DNA of 64,000 nt, from the NCBI RefSeq assembly GCF_014641945.1, contig NZ_BMIJ01000003.1, positions 434,001 to 498,000 of the forward strand. Direction: 5' to 3'. Position numbers and translations under genes: made by a program. The stretch's first letter is position 1. Each line of letters begins with the position of its first letter. The notes below the pieces were generated by a model, which was not told where the DNA came from, did not search any database, and saw only the letters and a program-made list of their open reading frames with translations. This DNA is from Marinobacterium zhoushanense (GTDB lineage: Bacteria; Pseudomonadota; Gammaproteobacteria; Pseudomonadales; Balneatricaceae). Positions 35,937-44,592 of this stretch are shown here, one piece after another.

Positions 35937-37073
35937 ATGCCTTCCATTCATACCCTTCGTCGTTTCTGCCATTTGCTGCTCGGGGCTGCGGCTCTTGCCG
36001 CTGTGACCATACCCCAGGCGTATGCGACACCGGATTACATACGCCTCGACAGCTTCCTGGAACAGAATCCGGATCAAATGCGGACCGCCAGTCAATTTGC
36101 GGATCTGGTTCGCAAATCCGCTCAGCCAGTCGAAGATAGTGGTTTATCAACGATCAAGATTGCACTGGTCTACCCCGGCATTCAGGCGTCGGACTACTGG
36201 CGTCGAAGCCAGACCTCATTGGAGCGACGTCTGCGCAGCCTCAACATTCCGTTCGAATTGAGGTCCTTTTTCTCCCACCCCTCTGTGGATACGGCGCTGC
36301 AAAGTCAGCAGCTGGCGAGAGCACTGGAGTGGCAGCCGGACTATCTGGCGTTCACTCTTGATGTTGCCCCACAAGGCAGGATGGTCGAGCGATTGCTGGC
36401 TCAGGGTAAACCGAAACTGATTCTCCAGAACATCACAACCCCTCTGGCTAGGTGGCAGTCTCATCAGCCGTTTCTGTATGTGGGTTTCGATCATGCTCAG
36501 GGCACCCAGCTGATGGCGGAATGGATGCTTAATAAGATCGACTATCGCGGCAAATACCTGCTGCTCTACTTTTCACCCGGTTATGTCAGCCAGATGCGAG
36601 GCGATACTTTTGCCTCTGAGGCGGCCAAGTACGCGGATGTCCAGCAGGTCGGCGCCTATTACACCGACGGCAACCTGGAGCGCGCCTATCGAGCAACACT
36701 CAAAACGCTCGAACAACACCCTGATCTCAAGATGATATTTGCCTGCTCCACCGACGTGGCCCTGGGCGCCCTTCGCGCCCTTCGTGAAAAGAACCGCCTC
36801 GATGTGCTGCTTAACGGCTGGGGTGGAGGCGCCGCAGAACTGCAAGCCCTGCAGCAAAGCGAGCTGGATGTCACTGTTATGCGGATTAACGATGACAACG
36901 GAATCGCCATGGCAGAGGCGATCAAGCTTGACCTTCTGCAGCAACCCAATCGGGTTCCGCAGATTTTTGCCGGCGAGATCAAACTGTTGCCGGCAGATAT
37001 ACCGGAGGACCAACTCGAACAGCTGATCCAGCGGGCATTTCGCCTAAGCGGTGTCGAGGTAATGGCGCAATGA
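35937..37073 (+). CDS. LuxP-like periplasmic binding protein (sugar/autoinducer-2 binding family)
   Basis: A 378-residue exported protein (signal peptide about residues 1-30, ending AYA) with the type I periplasmic-binding fold of ribose-binding proteins and LuxP. Recognisable parts are KIALVYPG...SDYWRRS, a hinge stretch HPDLKMIFACSTDVALGALRAL and LLNGWGGGAAELQAL. In Vibrio, LuxP binds autoinducer-2 and presents it to LuxQ. Here the stop overlaps the start of a membrane protein with a LuxQ-like sensor region, so it probably works as the ligand-capturing half of a two-part receptor. The real ligand could be AI-2 or another sugar-like compound. Confidence 0.82.
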   Translation: MPSIHTLRRFCHLLLGAAALAAVTIPQAYATPDYIRLDSFLEQNPDQMRTASQFADLVRKSAQPVEDSGLSTIKIALVYPGIQASDYWRRSQTSLERRLRSLNIPFELRSFFSHPSVDTALQSQQLARALEWQPDYLAFTLDVAPQGRMVERLLAQGKPKLILQNITTPLARWQSHQPFLYVGFDHAQGTQLMAEWMLNKIDYRGKYLLLYFSPGYVSQMRGDTFASEAAKYADVQQVGAYYTDGNLERAYRATLKTLEQHPDLKMIFACSTDVALGALRALREKNRLDVLLNGWGGGAAELQALQQSELDVTVMRINDDNGIAMAEAIKLDLLQQPNRVPQIFAGEIKLLPADIPEDQLEQLIQRAFRLSGVEVMAQ

Positions 37074-40000
37074 CCTTCAACATGCGCTTTTCCACCTCAA
37101 TACTGTCGCTCGTATTGCTGCTTTTAGCCGCAGCGGCCGCCACGTTAGTCGCGCCGGCCTACCTGGGCTCCGAGCGCGCACTGCAACATGAGATCCGGTT
37201 GGGTTATGAACGCGATCAACGGGCACTTAACGGCTTGCTGCAGTCCCAGTTCAGTTACATCGAACAGATTATCGGCGAGCTAAGCAGAATAACCAGCTTG
37301 AAGACAGCATTGCAGCGAGATGATTTCGAACAGGTGTCCCATATTATCGATCGGTTCTTGGCCAGCAATGGTGGGCAACAGGTCGATGCACTCGTGGTTG
37401 AGAACAGTGCCGGGGACAAGTATGTAGGCTCAAGCGCCAGCTTGCTGAGCCTGTCACTCCCGCTCGAACAACTCAGCGAACGCTATGTGGCACCCGGCGT
37501 CTGGAGCAGCTTGGACGCAAGAGTTGACGCCACAGATTACGCCCTTCTGCGCCTGAGCCTGCCTGTTACCAGCGAGGAGGATGGTGAAGTGGTTGGCCTG
37601 TTGCACTGCTTCGTTCTGCTCAATGACAACTTCTGGATAATCAATCGGCTGCAGCAGTTATTTGGGTCTGAAGCGATCTATCTCTCAGAGGGGGCAACCA
37701 TCCTCGACAAGCTGGTTTACAACTCGGACATGAAGATGGACGAGAAAAGCCATGCGCCTTTGAGCGATGGGCTGAATATGAGAGGCGACAGCATAGTCAG
37801 AGAGCACCGCTTCCAGATTGACCAAAGCAAGAATTACAACGTTCGCTCTGTGCTGCCCAACAACGCATACCGGGATCTCCAGCAAGCCTATGTCTCGCAC
37901 CTTTCATACGCACTGTTGCTGGTCGCAATATTGGGGGTTCTGACCATGCTTGCAATCCGCAAGTTGACGCGTGGCGCCCTTTCTCACCTGACCCTGTATG
38001 CGGAACAGGTGCCGGAAACCGGCACTCCACGGCCTTTTACCGGCGCTCAGTTCCAAGAGTTCGCCCGTGTGGGCAGTGCAGTCGAACGGATGCTTTTACG
38101 CATCCGGGAGCGGGACAAGCTGCTGTCGAGCATCGTAGATAACGCACCGGACGTGATCTTCATAAAAGGGCTGGATCGACGTTATCAGTTGGTCAGCAAG
38201 CAGTTCGCAGACACTCTGGCCGTGCCGGCCACTAAGGTTCTAGGCGCCCTGGATGAAGATCTGCTGGCTGGCGAAGTACTGCGGCGTGCTCAGGAAACCG
38301 ATATGCAAGTACTCGAAAGTGGCCAGCCTCTGCAGTTTGAATCGATTTTCGGCGAAGGATCCGAGTCAAAAACCTTCCTGGTTAGCAAATTCCCGATCTT
38401 CGATGACTACGGCGAAGCTACTTCGATCGGTTGCATCGCCGCCGACATAACAGCCATGAAGAGGGTTCAACAGGAGCTGGACCTTGCACACCAGGTTGTC
38501 GCCGCAACCAAGGAAGCGATCATTGTGCTGGATGAGCGGAAAGGAGTGTTAACAGCCAACCGAGCCTTCCAAGCGATGTGTGGATCGGACGAGCAAGGCA
38601 GCCAGGCGGTATTGGACAGATTCATGTTCGCCCATCCACAAGTCAGGGACCATCTGTATGGCCGTGACGCCTGGCAGGGAGAGTGCGCACTGAGCCGGGC
38701 CGATGGTGAGTCGCTTCCCGTGCTGGTTTCGATTAGTCACCTGCCAAACACCGATGGCGTAAAGCGCTCTGCCATTCTGTTTAGTGACATCAGCAATTTG
38801 AAAATGGCGGAGCGCAAACTGGAGCAGCTTGCGCTCTATGACGCACTAACCGGACTGCCCAACCGCAGTCAGTTCTATCAACGTCTCGACAAACAGTTAG
38901 CGCACTCGCCCAACCATACAGCCATATTGTTTATCGATATCGACAACTTCAAGGTAATCAACGATACCCATGGCCATTCGCAGGGGGATGCGCTACTGCG
39001 TCAGGTAGCGGATCGGCTTCGCACCTGTGTCCAGGCCAAGGACACCGTGGCACGCCTTGGTGGCGACGAGTTTACGGTTATCCTTGCCGAGGTCGGTGAT
39101 CGCGCCCAGGCCGAAAGAATTGCGAAACGTATTTTGCACGTATTGCACGAGCCCTATGAACTGGACAGTACCCACTGCTTCAGTTCGGCAAGTATCGGTA
39201 TTGCGCTGGGCGTCGAAAGCGGCAAGAACTCGGAGACCTTGCTCAACAATGCAGATCTCGCCATGTACGAAGCTAAAATGAACGGCCGAAACGCTGTCTA
39301 CTTCTTCGACCCCGACATCAATGCCCGTCACCAGCGGCGCCACCTGCTGGAAGAGGGGCTGCGGGAGGCGATAGCCGGCGCTCAGCTCTTTCTCCAATAC
39401 CAGCCGCGGTTCGACATTTGCGCCAAACAGGTGCTTGCTGCGGAAGCGCTGGTGCGTTGGAACCATCCCAAGCAGGGCGTGATATCACCCGGCGAGTTTA
39501 TTCCCATCGCCGAGGAGAGCGAGCTGATCGTCGAAATCGGCCGTTTCGTGCTGAATGAAGCCTGCTGCGAGGCAGCCGCGCTGTATAGGGATGGCTATGA
39601 AATTCTTATTTCAGTCAATCTCTCTCCACGTCAGTTGCGGGACCGTGACCTGCTCAGGGATATCCACGATGCCCTGAGCCGGTATGACCTCCCTCCCCGG
39701 CTTCTGGAGTTTGAAATCACCGAAACCTACGTGATGGAGAATATCGAGCAGTTCATCCCCATCCTGACCCAGATTCGCGAGCTGGGCGTTCGCCTCGCTG
39801 TCGACGACTTTGGAACGGGCTACTCCTCATTGATGTATCTGAAAAAGCTTCCGGTCAATACCGTCAAGATCGATCACTCGTTTATCCATGATGTGCCGGG
39901 CGATGTGGATGACGAAAACCTGGTAAGGGCGATCATCAGCATGTCTCACAACCTGCGTTTGCGGGTCGTGGCAGAGGGCGTGGAGACTGCCGAACAGTTA

Positions 40001-40111
40001 CAGTTCCTGCGTGAGCTCCACTGCGATGAGATTCAGGGATTCCTGCTGGGCCGTCCAGGAAGCACCGATCAGCTGCGCAGACTATCAAGACCGTCGCTTA
40101 TTGCGCCCTAG
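37070..40111 (+). CDS. Membrane GGDEF-EAL protein with LuxQ-like periplasmic sensor and two PAS domains
   Basis: A 1013-residue c-di-GMP enzyme. One membrane helix (about 10-30), a periplasmic region of about 245 residues resembling the LuxQ sensor, a second helix (about 278-298), a HAMP-like linker, PAS domains at about 345-465 and 470-585, then GGDEF (GGDEF at 664-668) and EAL (EAL at 792-794). Both catalytic domains keep their key residues: DDFGTGYSS, an EFEITE glutamate and VKIDHSF for EAL. The RxxD inhibitory site before GGDEF is degenerate (QAKD). The coupled LuxP-like gene upstream suggests ligand-controlled synthesis or breakdown of c-di-GMP. Confidence 0.88.
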   Translation: MTFNMRFSTSILSLVLLLLAAAAATLVAPAYLGSERALQHEIRLGYERDQRALNGLLQSQFSYIEQIIGELSRITSLKTALQRDDFEQVSHIIDRFLASNGGQQVDALVVENSAGDKYVGSSASLLSLSLPLEQLSERYVAPGVWSSLDARVDATDYALLRLSLPVTSEEDGEVVGLLHCFVLLNDNFWIINRLQQLFGSEAIYLSEGATILDKLVYNSDMKMDEKSHAPLSDGLNMRGDSIVREHRFQIDQSKNYNVRSVLPNNAYRDLQQAYVSHLSYALLLVAILGVLTMLAIRKLTRGALSHLTLYAEQVPETGTPRPFTGAQFQEFARVGSAVERMLLRIRERDKLLSSIVDNAPDVIFIKGLDRRYQLVSKQFADTLAVPATKVLGALDEDLLAGEVLRRAQETDMQVLESGQPLQFESIFGEGSESKTFLVSKFPIFDDYGEATSIGCIAADITAMKRVQQELDLAHQVVAATKEAIIVLDERKGVLTANRAFQAMCGSDEQGSQAVLDRFMFAHPQVRDHLYGRDAWQGECALSRADGESLPVLVSISHLPNTDGVKRSAILFSDISNLKMAERKLEQLALYDALTGLPNRSQFYQRLDKQLAHSPNHTAILFIDIDNFKVINDTHGHSQGDALLRQVADRLRTCVQAKDTVARLGGDEFTVILAEVGDRAQAERIAKRILHVLHEPYELDSTHCFSSASIGIALGVESGKNSETLLNNADLAMYEAKMNGRNAVYFFDPDINARHQRRHLLEEGLREAIAGAQLFLQYQPRFDICAKQVLAAEALVRWNHPKQGVISPGEFIPIAEESELIVEIGRFVLNEACCEAAALYRDGYEILISVNLSPRQLRDRDLLRDIHDALSRYDLPPRLLEFEITETYVMENIEQFIPILTQIRELGVRLAVDDFGTGYSSLMYLKKLPVNTVKIDHSFIHDVPGDVDDENLVRAIISMSHNLRLRVVAEGVETAEQLQFLRELHCDEIQGFLLGRPGSTDQLRRLSRPSLIAP

Positions 40112-40116
40112 GCAGG

Positions 40117-40410
40117 TCAAGCGTGATGAGGCGGTGTGGAGGCTTTCTGATAGTCCAGTACAAATCCGGCAAACACCTCGACCACTTCGTCGGTCAGGTC
40201 AGACTGGACGTATAGGCTGTAGTGGCCGTTGCTACCGTCTGATTTTCCGATGACCTCGTAGTACCGGTTTGACCTTAACTGGGGACTGCCCTCATCCGAC
40301 AACAGGTTCGCTTCGACCTGCACCAGATCACCAAGCTCAAGCAACTGCCATAGCGCCAGCGAGTCGTTGAGCTGCTGATCCTGCGAAGGCGGCACCGGAG
40401 TATTTGGCAT
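40117..40410 (-). CDS. Hypothetical small protein
   Basis: A 97-residue soluble acidic protein with no membrane segment or signal. The middle (ELGDLVQVEANLL...SNRYYEVIGKSDGSNGHYSLYVQ) looks like a small beta-barrel. The end STPPHHA has two His. It converges on the GGDEF-EAL gene, with six bases between the stops, and is the last of four minus-strand genes. I do not recognise the family. Confidence 0.6.
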   Translation of the reverse strand: MPNTPVPPSQDQQLNDSLALWQLLELGDLVQVEANLLSDEGSPQLRSNRYYEVIGKSDGSNGHYSLYVQSDLTDEVVEVFAGFVLDYQKASTPPHHA

Positions 40411-40464
40411 AATATCTCCCGCTTCAACACTGGCTTGTATAATTAGACGTTAGCACGTCCTGGA

Positions 40465-41136
40465 TCAGGTCTGCAGAATTCCAGCGCGCATGGCGATATG
40501 GATGATATCCGAGTTGGAGCTTATTCCGAGCTTGCGCATCAAATTGGCACGATGGGCATGGATAGTCTTAGGACTTAAGTGCATCACTTCAGCCACATGG
40601 TTTACCGAATGGCCTTCGGCGATCATCGAGAAAATCTCAAGCTCCCGGCTTGTCAACTGTGACAGCTGATTGTCTTCATAAAGTTCTTCTTTACTATCAA
40701 CAAGGTGGGCAATAGATTTCGAGTAATAGCTTTTGCCTCGCGCGATATTCTCGACCGCCTGCTTAAGCTCTGAAGAAGCATTACGCTTGGTAACGTAACC
40801 CAGTACACCGGCCTGAACCGCTCGCTGGGGATAGGGATTGCTGTCGAGACCGGAAACCACAAGTATGCGCGCGCTGTTGTCGTAGCTGCGAATGCGGCGA
40901 ATCGCCTCCAGCCCGCCTGCCGTCGACTGCACCTCCTCCGACTCGCTGTCCATCGGCATGGACAGGTCGAGAATAACCACGTCCGGAGTCAGCTTCCGAT
41001 AGCAGCTTAGTGCCTCGGCACAGTTCTCCGCCTCTGCGACCACTTCGATAGCCGGATTTTGTGACAGAAGCTGCTGGTATCCATACCGAACAATCGAGTG
41101 ATCATCTACCAGCAATACGCGAATCGAGCTATCCAT
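40465..41136 (-). CDS. NarL/FixJ-family response regulator with an insertion in the receiver domain
   Basis: A 223-residue regulator: receiver domain (VLLVDDHSIVRYGY, phospho-Asp in VVILDLSMP, K in YVTKRN) and a LuxR-type helix-turn-helix (LTSRELEIFSMIAEGHSVNH, HLSPKTIHAHRANLMRKLG). Directly after the phosphorylation loop there is an extra acidic stretch (MDSESEEVQSTAGG), longer than in UvrY, NarL or FixJ. I chose the ATG at 41136 with GAGG at a suitable distance. No cognate histidine kinase is in the window. Confidence 0.85.
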   Translation of the reverse strand: MDSSIRVLLVDDHSIVRYGYQQLLSQNPAIEVVAEAENCAEALSCYRKLTPDVVILDLSMPMDSESEEVQSTAGGLEAIRRIRSYDNSARILVVSGLDSNPYPQRAVQAGVLGYVTKRNASSELKQAVENIARGKSYYSKSIAHLVDSKEELYEDNQLSQLTSRELEIFSMIAEGHSVNHVAEVMHLSPKTIHAHRANLMRKLGISSNSDIIHIAMRAGILQT

Positions 41137-41198
41137 ATGCAAAGCCTCACAGCCTAAAGGCGGTTCCTAGCCAATTTTCGAATCAGCTTGAATTCTAT

Positions 41199-41645
41199 TT
41201 ATGGCAGGATGGATGAATCAATACCTTCCGCTCCTCGATAGCAGGCCGAAGAATCCACCTCCACAGCATAGGCCGATGCCAGATCACTGAGCGCAACATT
41301 AGCGGGTAAAGCAACCAGCTCGTCACTGTAGCCGATAAGGGCGATACCCTCTTTTTTACAGTGGGCGAGCACTTTTTCAAGCGCCTTGATCACCACGAGT
41401 TGCCTGTCGGTGAGCCTGGGACCATTAACCTGCGCCCTTTTTTTACTGGAGGTTTGGCGTATGACGTAGTCATCCTGGTCCAGCAAGCAGATCGTGATCC
41501 CCGCAAGCTTTGCCTCTACCAGCACGCTTTTGCAGATTTCGAACTGAGACTCGCGTTTACAGCAGATGGTATCACCACTGACCGCACTATTGATAAGCTT
41601 GACGATCTCATCACGCTCGCTGTTTATATCGATCTGATATTCCAT
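41199..41645 (-). CDS. Hypothetical protein
   Basis: A 148-residue soluble protein starting MEYQIDINSERDEIVKLINSA, with a CC pair near residue 29 and scattered Cys (FEICKS, HCKKEG, SSACYRG). No domain is recognised. It lies between the NarL-type regulator and the KfrA-like gene on the same strand. I chose the ATG at 41645; a TTG three codons upstream is possible. The base composition is lower in GC than in neighbouring genes. Confidence 0.6.
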   Translation of the reverse strand: MEYQIDINSERDEIVKLINSAVSGDTICCKRESQFEICKSVLVEAKLAGITICLLDQDDYVIRQTSSKKRAQVNGPRLTDRQLVVIKALEKVLAHCKKEGIALIGYSDELVALPANVALSDLASAYAVEVDSSACYRGAEGIDSSILP

Positions 41646-41688
41646 ATTAATCAATCCGATACATATAATAGCTCGAGAAATTGGTTAA

Positions 41689-42363
41689 TTAGCCAGCCTG
41701 CTTTTGAAGCTGCTGGCGCAACATGGCATTTTCGCGATTCAGCTCATCGTTACGTGATCGCAGGCGCATCAGCTCCTCCTCCTGTATGCTGAGCCGTACC
41801 CTGGCCTCGATAAGCGCCTCACCTCCGCCCTGACTGCCGGTGGCGATCAGCTCCTGCTGGCGCAACTTGCGATTCAGTTCGTCGATATCGGTCTTGAGCC
41901 TGAACTGCTGCTCATCAGCCTTAAGCAATTTCTGCTCCAGCTCGTACTTCTCATCGGCCAGTTTTTCGCAGCGTGCCAGCAAGCGGCCGTTTTGGCTCTG
42001 CAGCTCCTGCATCGCCTGGTGACCGCCCTGCTCACTAAGAGCAACCTGATTGCGCAGTTCCATTTCGCTGCGCTTAAGCTGCTGGCGCTGCTCCTCAAAC
42101 CGGTTTTCGGCGTAGGCCAGAGCCCTGTCCCACAACTGGTTGGCAATATTCAGCACAGGCTCAGGCAGCTCAGGGTGCTGCTGTTGCCGGGTAATGCGCT
42201 CACCCAGCGTTCGCCACCAGTCATTGAGCGCCTTGTTGATGGTGGTAAGGCTGCCGCTGCCGATCTGTTCGCGAACAGCCTGCTGAGTAGGGCGAATACC
42301 CTGCTCGAGCAGCAGGTCAGCGGCTTCGAATACGCGCACCCTGGTACTGCTGTTCTGTGTCAT
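41689..42363 (-). CDS. KfrA-like coiled-coil DNA-binding protein
   Basis: A 224-residue protein. Residues 1-60 match the KfrA N-terminal DNA-binding region (RVRVFEAADLLLEQGIRPTQQAVREQIGSGSLTTINKALNDWW in several segments). Residues 80-220 form one long coiled coil rich in Gln, Glu, Leu and Arg, ending RENAMLRQQLQKQAG. KfrA proteins on plasmids bind their own promoters and take part in nucleoid-like structures and partition; chromosomal relatives are poorly studied. I chose the ATG at 42363. Just upstream are two copies of ATATGTA (42373-42379, 42389-42395) that could be its operator. Confidence 0.8.
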   Translation of the reverse strand: MTQNSSTRVRVFEAADLLLEQGIRPTQQAVREQIGSGSLTTINKALNDWWRTLGERITRQQQHPELPEPVLNIANQLWDRALAYAENRFEEQRQQLKRSEMELRNQVALSEQGGHQAMQELQSQNGRLLARCEKLADEKYELEQKLLKADEQQFRLKTDIDELNRKLRQQELIATGSQGGGEALIEARVRLSIQEEELMRLRSRNDELNRENAMLRQQLQKQAG

Positions 42364-42506
42364 AAATACACCATATGTACTGTTTGATATGTATCGAACA
42401 TCGATATTAGCATGTTTGCGGTCCCCAACCAGCCTTGAGTCGCGCATTTATTGATCTTCAGCTAGAATCGCGCGTCCTGAACACAAGATCTCCCCGGGTG
42501 GTAAAT

Positions 42507-43820
42507 ATGAGTACTCCTAAAGTCGGTTTCGTCAGCCTAGGCTGTCCAAAAAACACCGTCGATTCCGAACGCATCCTGACGCAGTTGCGTACCGAGGGTT
42601 ATGACATAAGCCCGTCGTACGATGGCGCCGACGTTGTACTCGTGAACACCTGCGGCTTTATCGATAGCGCGGTTCAGGAGTCGCTGGACAGCATCGGTGA
42701 AGCGTTGAAGGAAAACGGCAAGGTCATCGTTACCGGCTGCCTGGGCGCAAAAGAGGACCTTATCCGTGAGGTTCACCCCAAGGTGCTCGCCGTCAGCGGA
42801 CCGCACCAATATGATCAGGTGATGCAGCAGGTGCACGAAGTGGCGCCCCGCCCTACTCACAACCCGTTCACCAGTCTGGTGCCAGACACCGGTGTCAAAC
42901 TGACACCCCGACATTACGCTTACCTGAAGATATCCGAAGGCTGCAACCATCGCTGCACTTTCTGCATCATCCCGTCCTTCCGCGGCGACCTGGTCAGCCG
43001 ACCGGTGGGTGATGTGCTCAGCGAAGCGCGCCGCCTGGCAGAGAATGGCGTTCAGGAACTGCTGGTGATATCCCAAGACACCAGCGCATATGGGATCGAT
43101 ACCAAATACAAGCTGGACTTCTGGGATGGCAAGCCGGTCAAGACCCGCATGAAGGAGCTGTGCGAAGAGCTGGCCAAGCTGGGCGTGTGGGTACGTCTGC
43201 ACTACGTCTACCCCTACCCTCACGTGGACGAAATCATCCCGATGATGGCGGAGGGCAAAATCCTCCCCTATCTCGATATCCCGTTCCAGCACGCCTCCCC
43301 CTCGGTATTGAAGAACATGCGCCGCCCAGCCCATGCCGAAAAGGTGCTGCATCGCATTGAGAAGTGGCGCCAGCAGTGCCCCGATATCACGCTACGCTCA
43401 ACCTTTATAGTGGGCTTCCCCGGAGAAACCGAGACGGATTTTCAGACCCTGCTCGATTTCCTCGAGGAGGCACAGCTCGATCGCGTGGGCTGCTTCCAGT
43501 ACTCCCCCGTTGAAGGCGCTACCGCTAACGAGCTGCCCAACCCGGTTGAAGAAGCGGTCAAGCAGGAGCGCTGGGAACGTTTTATGGAGGTACAGCAGCG
43601 CATCAGTGCCGCAAAACTCCAGCAGAAGGTAGGCAAAACCATCGAAGTGATCGTTGACGAAGTCGTCGAAGAGGGCGCCGTTTGCCGTTCACAAGCAGAC
43701 GCTCCTGAAATCGATGGCCAGGTATTCCTGGATCACCAGACCCACCTCACGCCCGGCGAGCGACTTCTGGTCGAGGTCGAAGAAGCGGATGAATACGACA
43801 TGTGGGCACACCCCGTCTAA
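42507..43820 (+). CDS. rimO: Ribosomal protein uS12 methylthiotransferase RimO
   Basis: A 437-residue radical-SAM methylthiotransferase that modifies an aspartate of ribosomal protein S12. An N-terminal MTTase domain binds one cluster (Cys in [27 protein letters not shown]). The radical-SAM domain has [12 protein letters not shown] (CxxxCxxC), and a C-terminal TRAM domain follows. I chose the ATG at 42507, where homology begins and GGGTGG precedes, over a frame 24 codons longer. Divergent from the KfrA-like gene; followed by a hairpin at 43836-43855. Confidence 0.95.
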   Translation: MSTPKVGFVSLGCPKNTVDSERILTQLRTEGYDISPSYDGADVVLVNTCGFIDSAVQESLDSIGEALKENGKVIVTGCLGAKEDLIREVHPKVLAVSGPHQYDQVMQQVHEVAPRPTHNPFTSLVPDTGVKLTPRHYAYLKISEGCNHRCTFCIIPSFRGDLVSRPVGDVLSEARRLAENGVQELLVISQDTSAYGIDTKYKLDFWDGKPVKTRMKELCEELAKLGVWVRLHYVYPYPHVDEIIPMMAEGKILPYLDIPFQHASPSVLKNMRRPAHAEKVLHRIEKWRQQCPDITLRSTFIVGFPGETETDFQTLLDFLEEAQLDRVGCFQYSPVEGATANELPNPVEEAVKQERWERFMEVQQRISAAKLQQKVGKTIEVIVDEVVEEGAVCRSQADAPEIDGQVFLDHQTHLTPGERLLVEVEEADEYDMWAHPV

Positions 43821-43835
43821 CAGACCCATACATCA

Positions 43836-43862
43836 GGCCCGCCTCTATGCGGGCCGCCTCCT
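43836..43862 (+). terminator. Hairpin after rimO
   Basis: GGCCCGC (43836-43842) pairs with GCGGGCC (43849-43855) across a 6-base loop, 16 bases after the rimO stop. The sequence after it is pyrimidine-rich rather than a pure T-run. Confidence 0.6.
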
Positions 43863-44108
43863 CTCCTCTTTTTCGACGAATCTAGCTATCGCCTCCCTAA
43901 TCCGCTCCTTAAGGTAATCCTGAGATCCCTGACAAGACTCCTCGCAACCGCGCCAGTAAACAGCACCGATGCGTTTGGGGTCATTGCCCTCCTCGGCCTG
44001 GGTAAAAATCCCGATATCAATGAGGACATTAGGATTGACGCTTGAACTTGAAGTATCACGCAGTTTCTCAGAATAGGCTTCGCTTCTGCTGCCGAAGATG
44101 GCTAAAGC
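43845..44108 (-). pseudogene. Possible gene remnant between rimO and the tRNA cluster
   Basis: An open frame of about 87 codons on the minus strand with protein-like content (NPNVLIDIGIFTQAEEGNDP, KRIGAVYWRGCEESCQG, QDYLKERIREAIARFVEKEE) but no ATG, GTG or TTG in its upstream part, and a stop immediately before it. It could be the 3' end of a decayed gene, or chance. I do not recognise the family. The rest of 43856-44174 holds nothing else visible. Confidence 0.35.
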
Positions 44109-44174
44109 TTAGTCTGCCTAAAGGGATTCGGAGAGAATGCTTATTAGGAAAAGATTTAGAGCAAGAATGTAGGA

Positions 44175-44260
44175 TGGTGCCCCGGACCGGAGTCGAACCG
44201 GTACAGCCGAAGGCCGAGGGATTTTAAATCCCTTGTGTCTACCAATTTCACCACCGGGGC
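44175..44260 (-). tRNA. leuZ: tRNA-Leu (anticodon TAA)
   Basis: The minus strand folds as an 86-base class II tRNA with encoded CCA: acceptor GCCCCGG/CCGGGGC, D-loop GGT, anticodon loop TTTAAAA with TAA in the centre, a long variable arm (CTCGGCCTTCGGCT) and GGTTCGACTCC T arm. It is the third tRNA of the operon. Confidence 0.96.
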
Positions 44261-44295
44261 TTGGTGGATCACGCATCAGCGGGGTGCTGAAAGAA

Positions 44296-44369
44296 TGGAG
44301 GCTGGAGTCGGAATCGAACCGGCGTACACGGAGTTGCAGTCCGCTGCATGACCACTCTGCCATCCAGCC
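44296..44369 (-). tRNA. cysT: tRNA-Cys (anticodon GCA)
   Basis: A 74-base tRNA with encoded CCA: acceptor GGCTGGA/TCCAGCC, anticodon loop CTGCAAC (GCA) and T arm GGTTCGATTCC. It lies between tRNA-Gly and tRNA-Leu, the same order as glyW-cysT-leuZ of E. coli. Confidence 0.96.
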
Positions 44370-44386
44370 ATTCTTTGAATACTTGT

Positions 44387-44462
<76 letters not shown>

Positions 44463-44484
44463 GTCGTCTCAACAAGTGGAGCGT

Positions 44485-44512
44485 ATTATAGAGCTATGTT
44501 TCGGTGTGTCAA
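44485..44512 (-). promoter_or_regulatory. Sigma-70 promoter of the tRNA operon
   Basis: On the minus strand TTGACA (44507-44512) and TATAAT (44485-44490), both consensus, separated by 16 bp, followed by a GC-containing discriminator. The tRNA-Gly gene begins 22 bases after the -10. Confidence 0.9.
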
Positions 44513-44592
44513 CCAGGTAAATGAAATATTTTTGCTTAAAGATTAACCACTTAGATCAAAATTCCAGCAATGCCCACAAACCCCGAGCCGGC

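Noticed and set aside
40465-41136. Assigning the NarL-type regulator as UvrY/GacA because uvrC is close
   Set aside because: It is 4 kb from uvrC, carries a receiver insertion, and its sequence does not follow GacA closely.
42537-43352. Minus-strand open frame of 271 codons
   Set aside because: Antisense to rimO, which is certain; no recognisable protein features.
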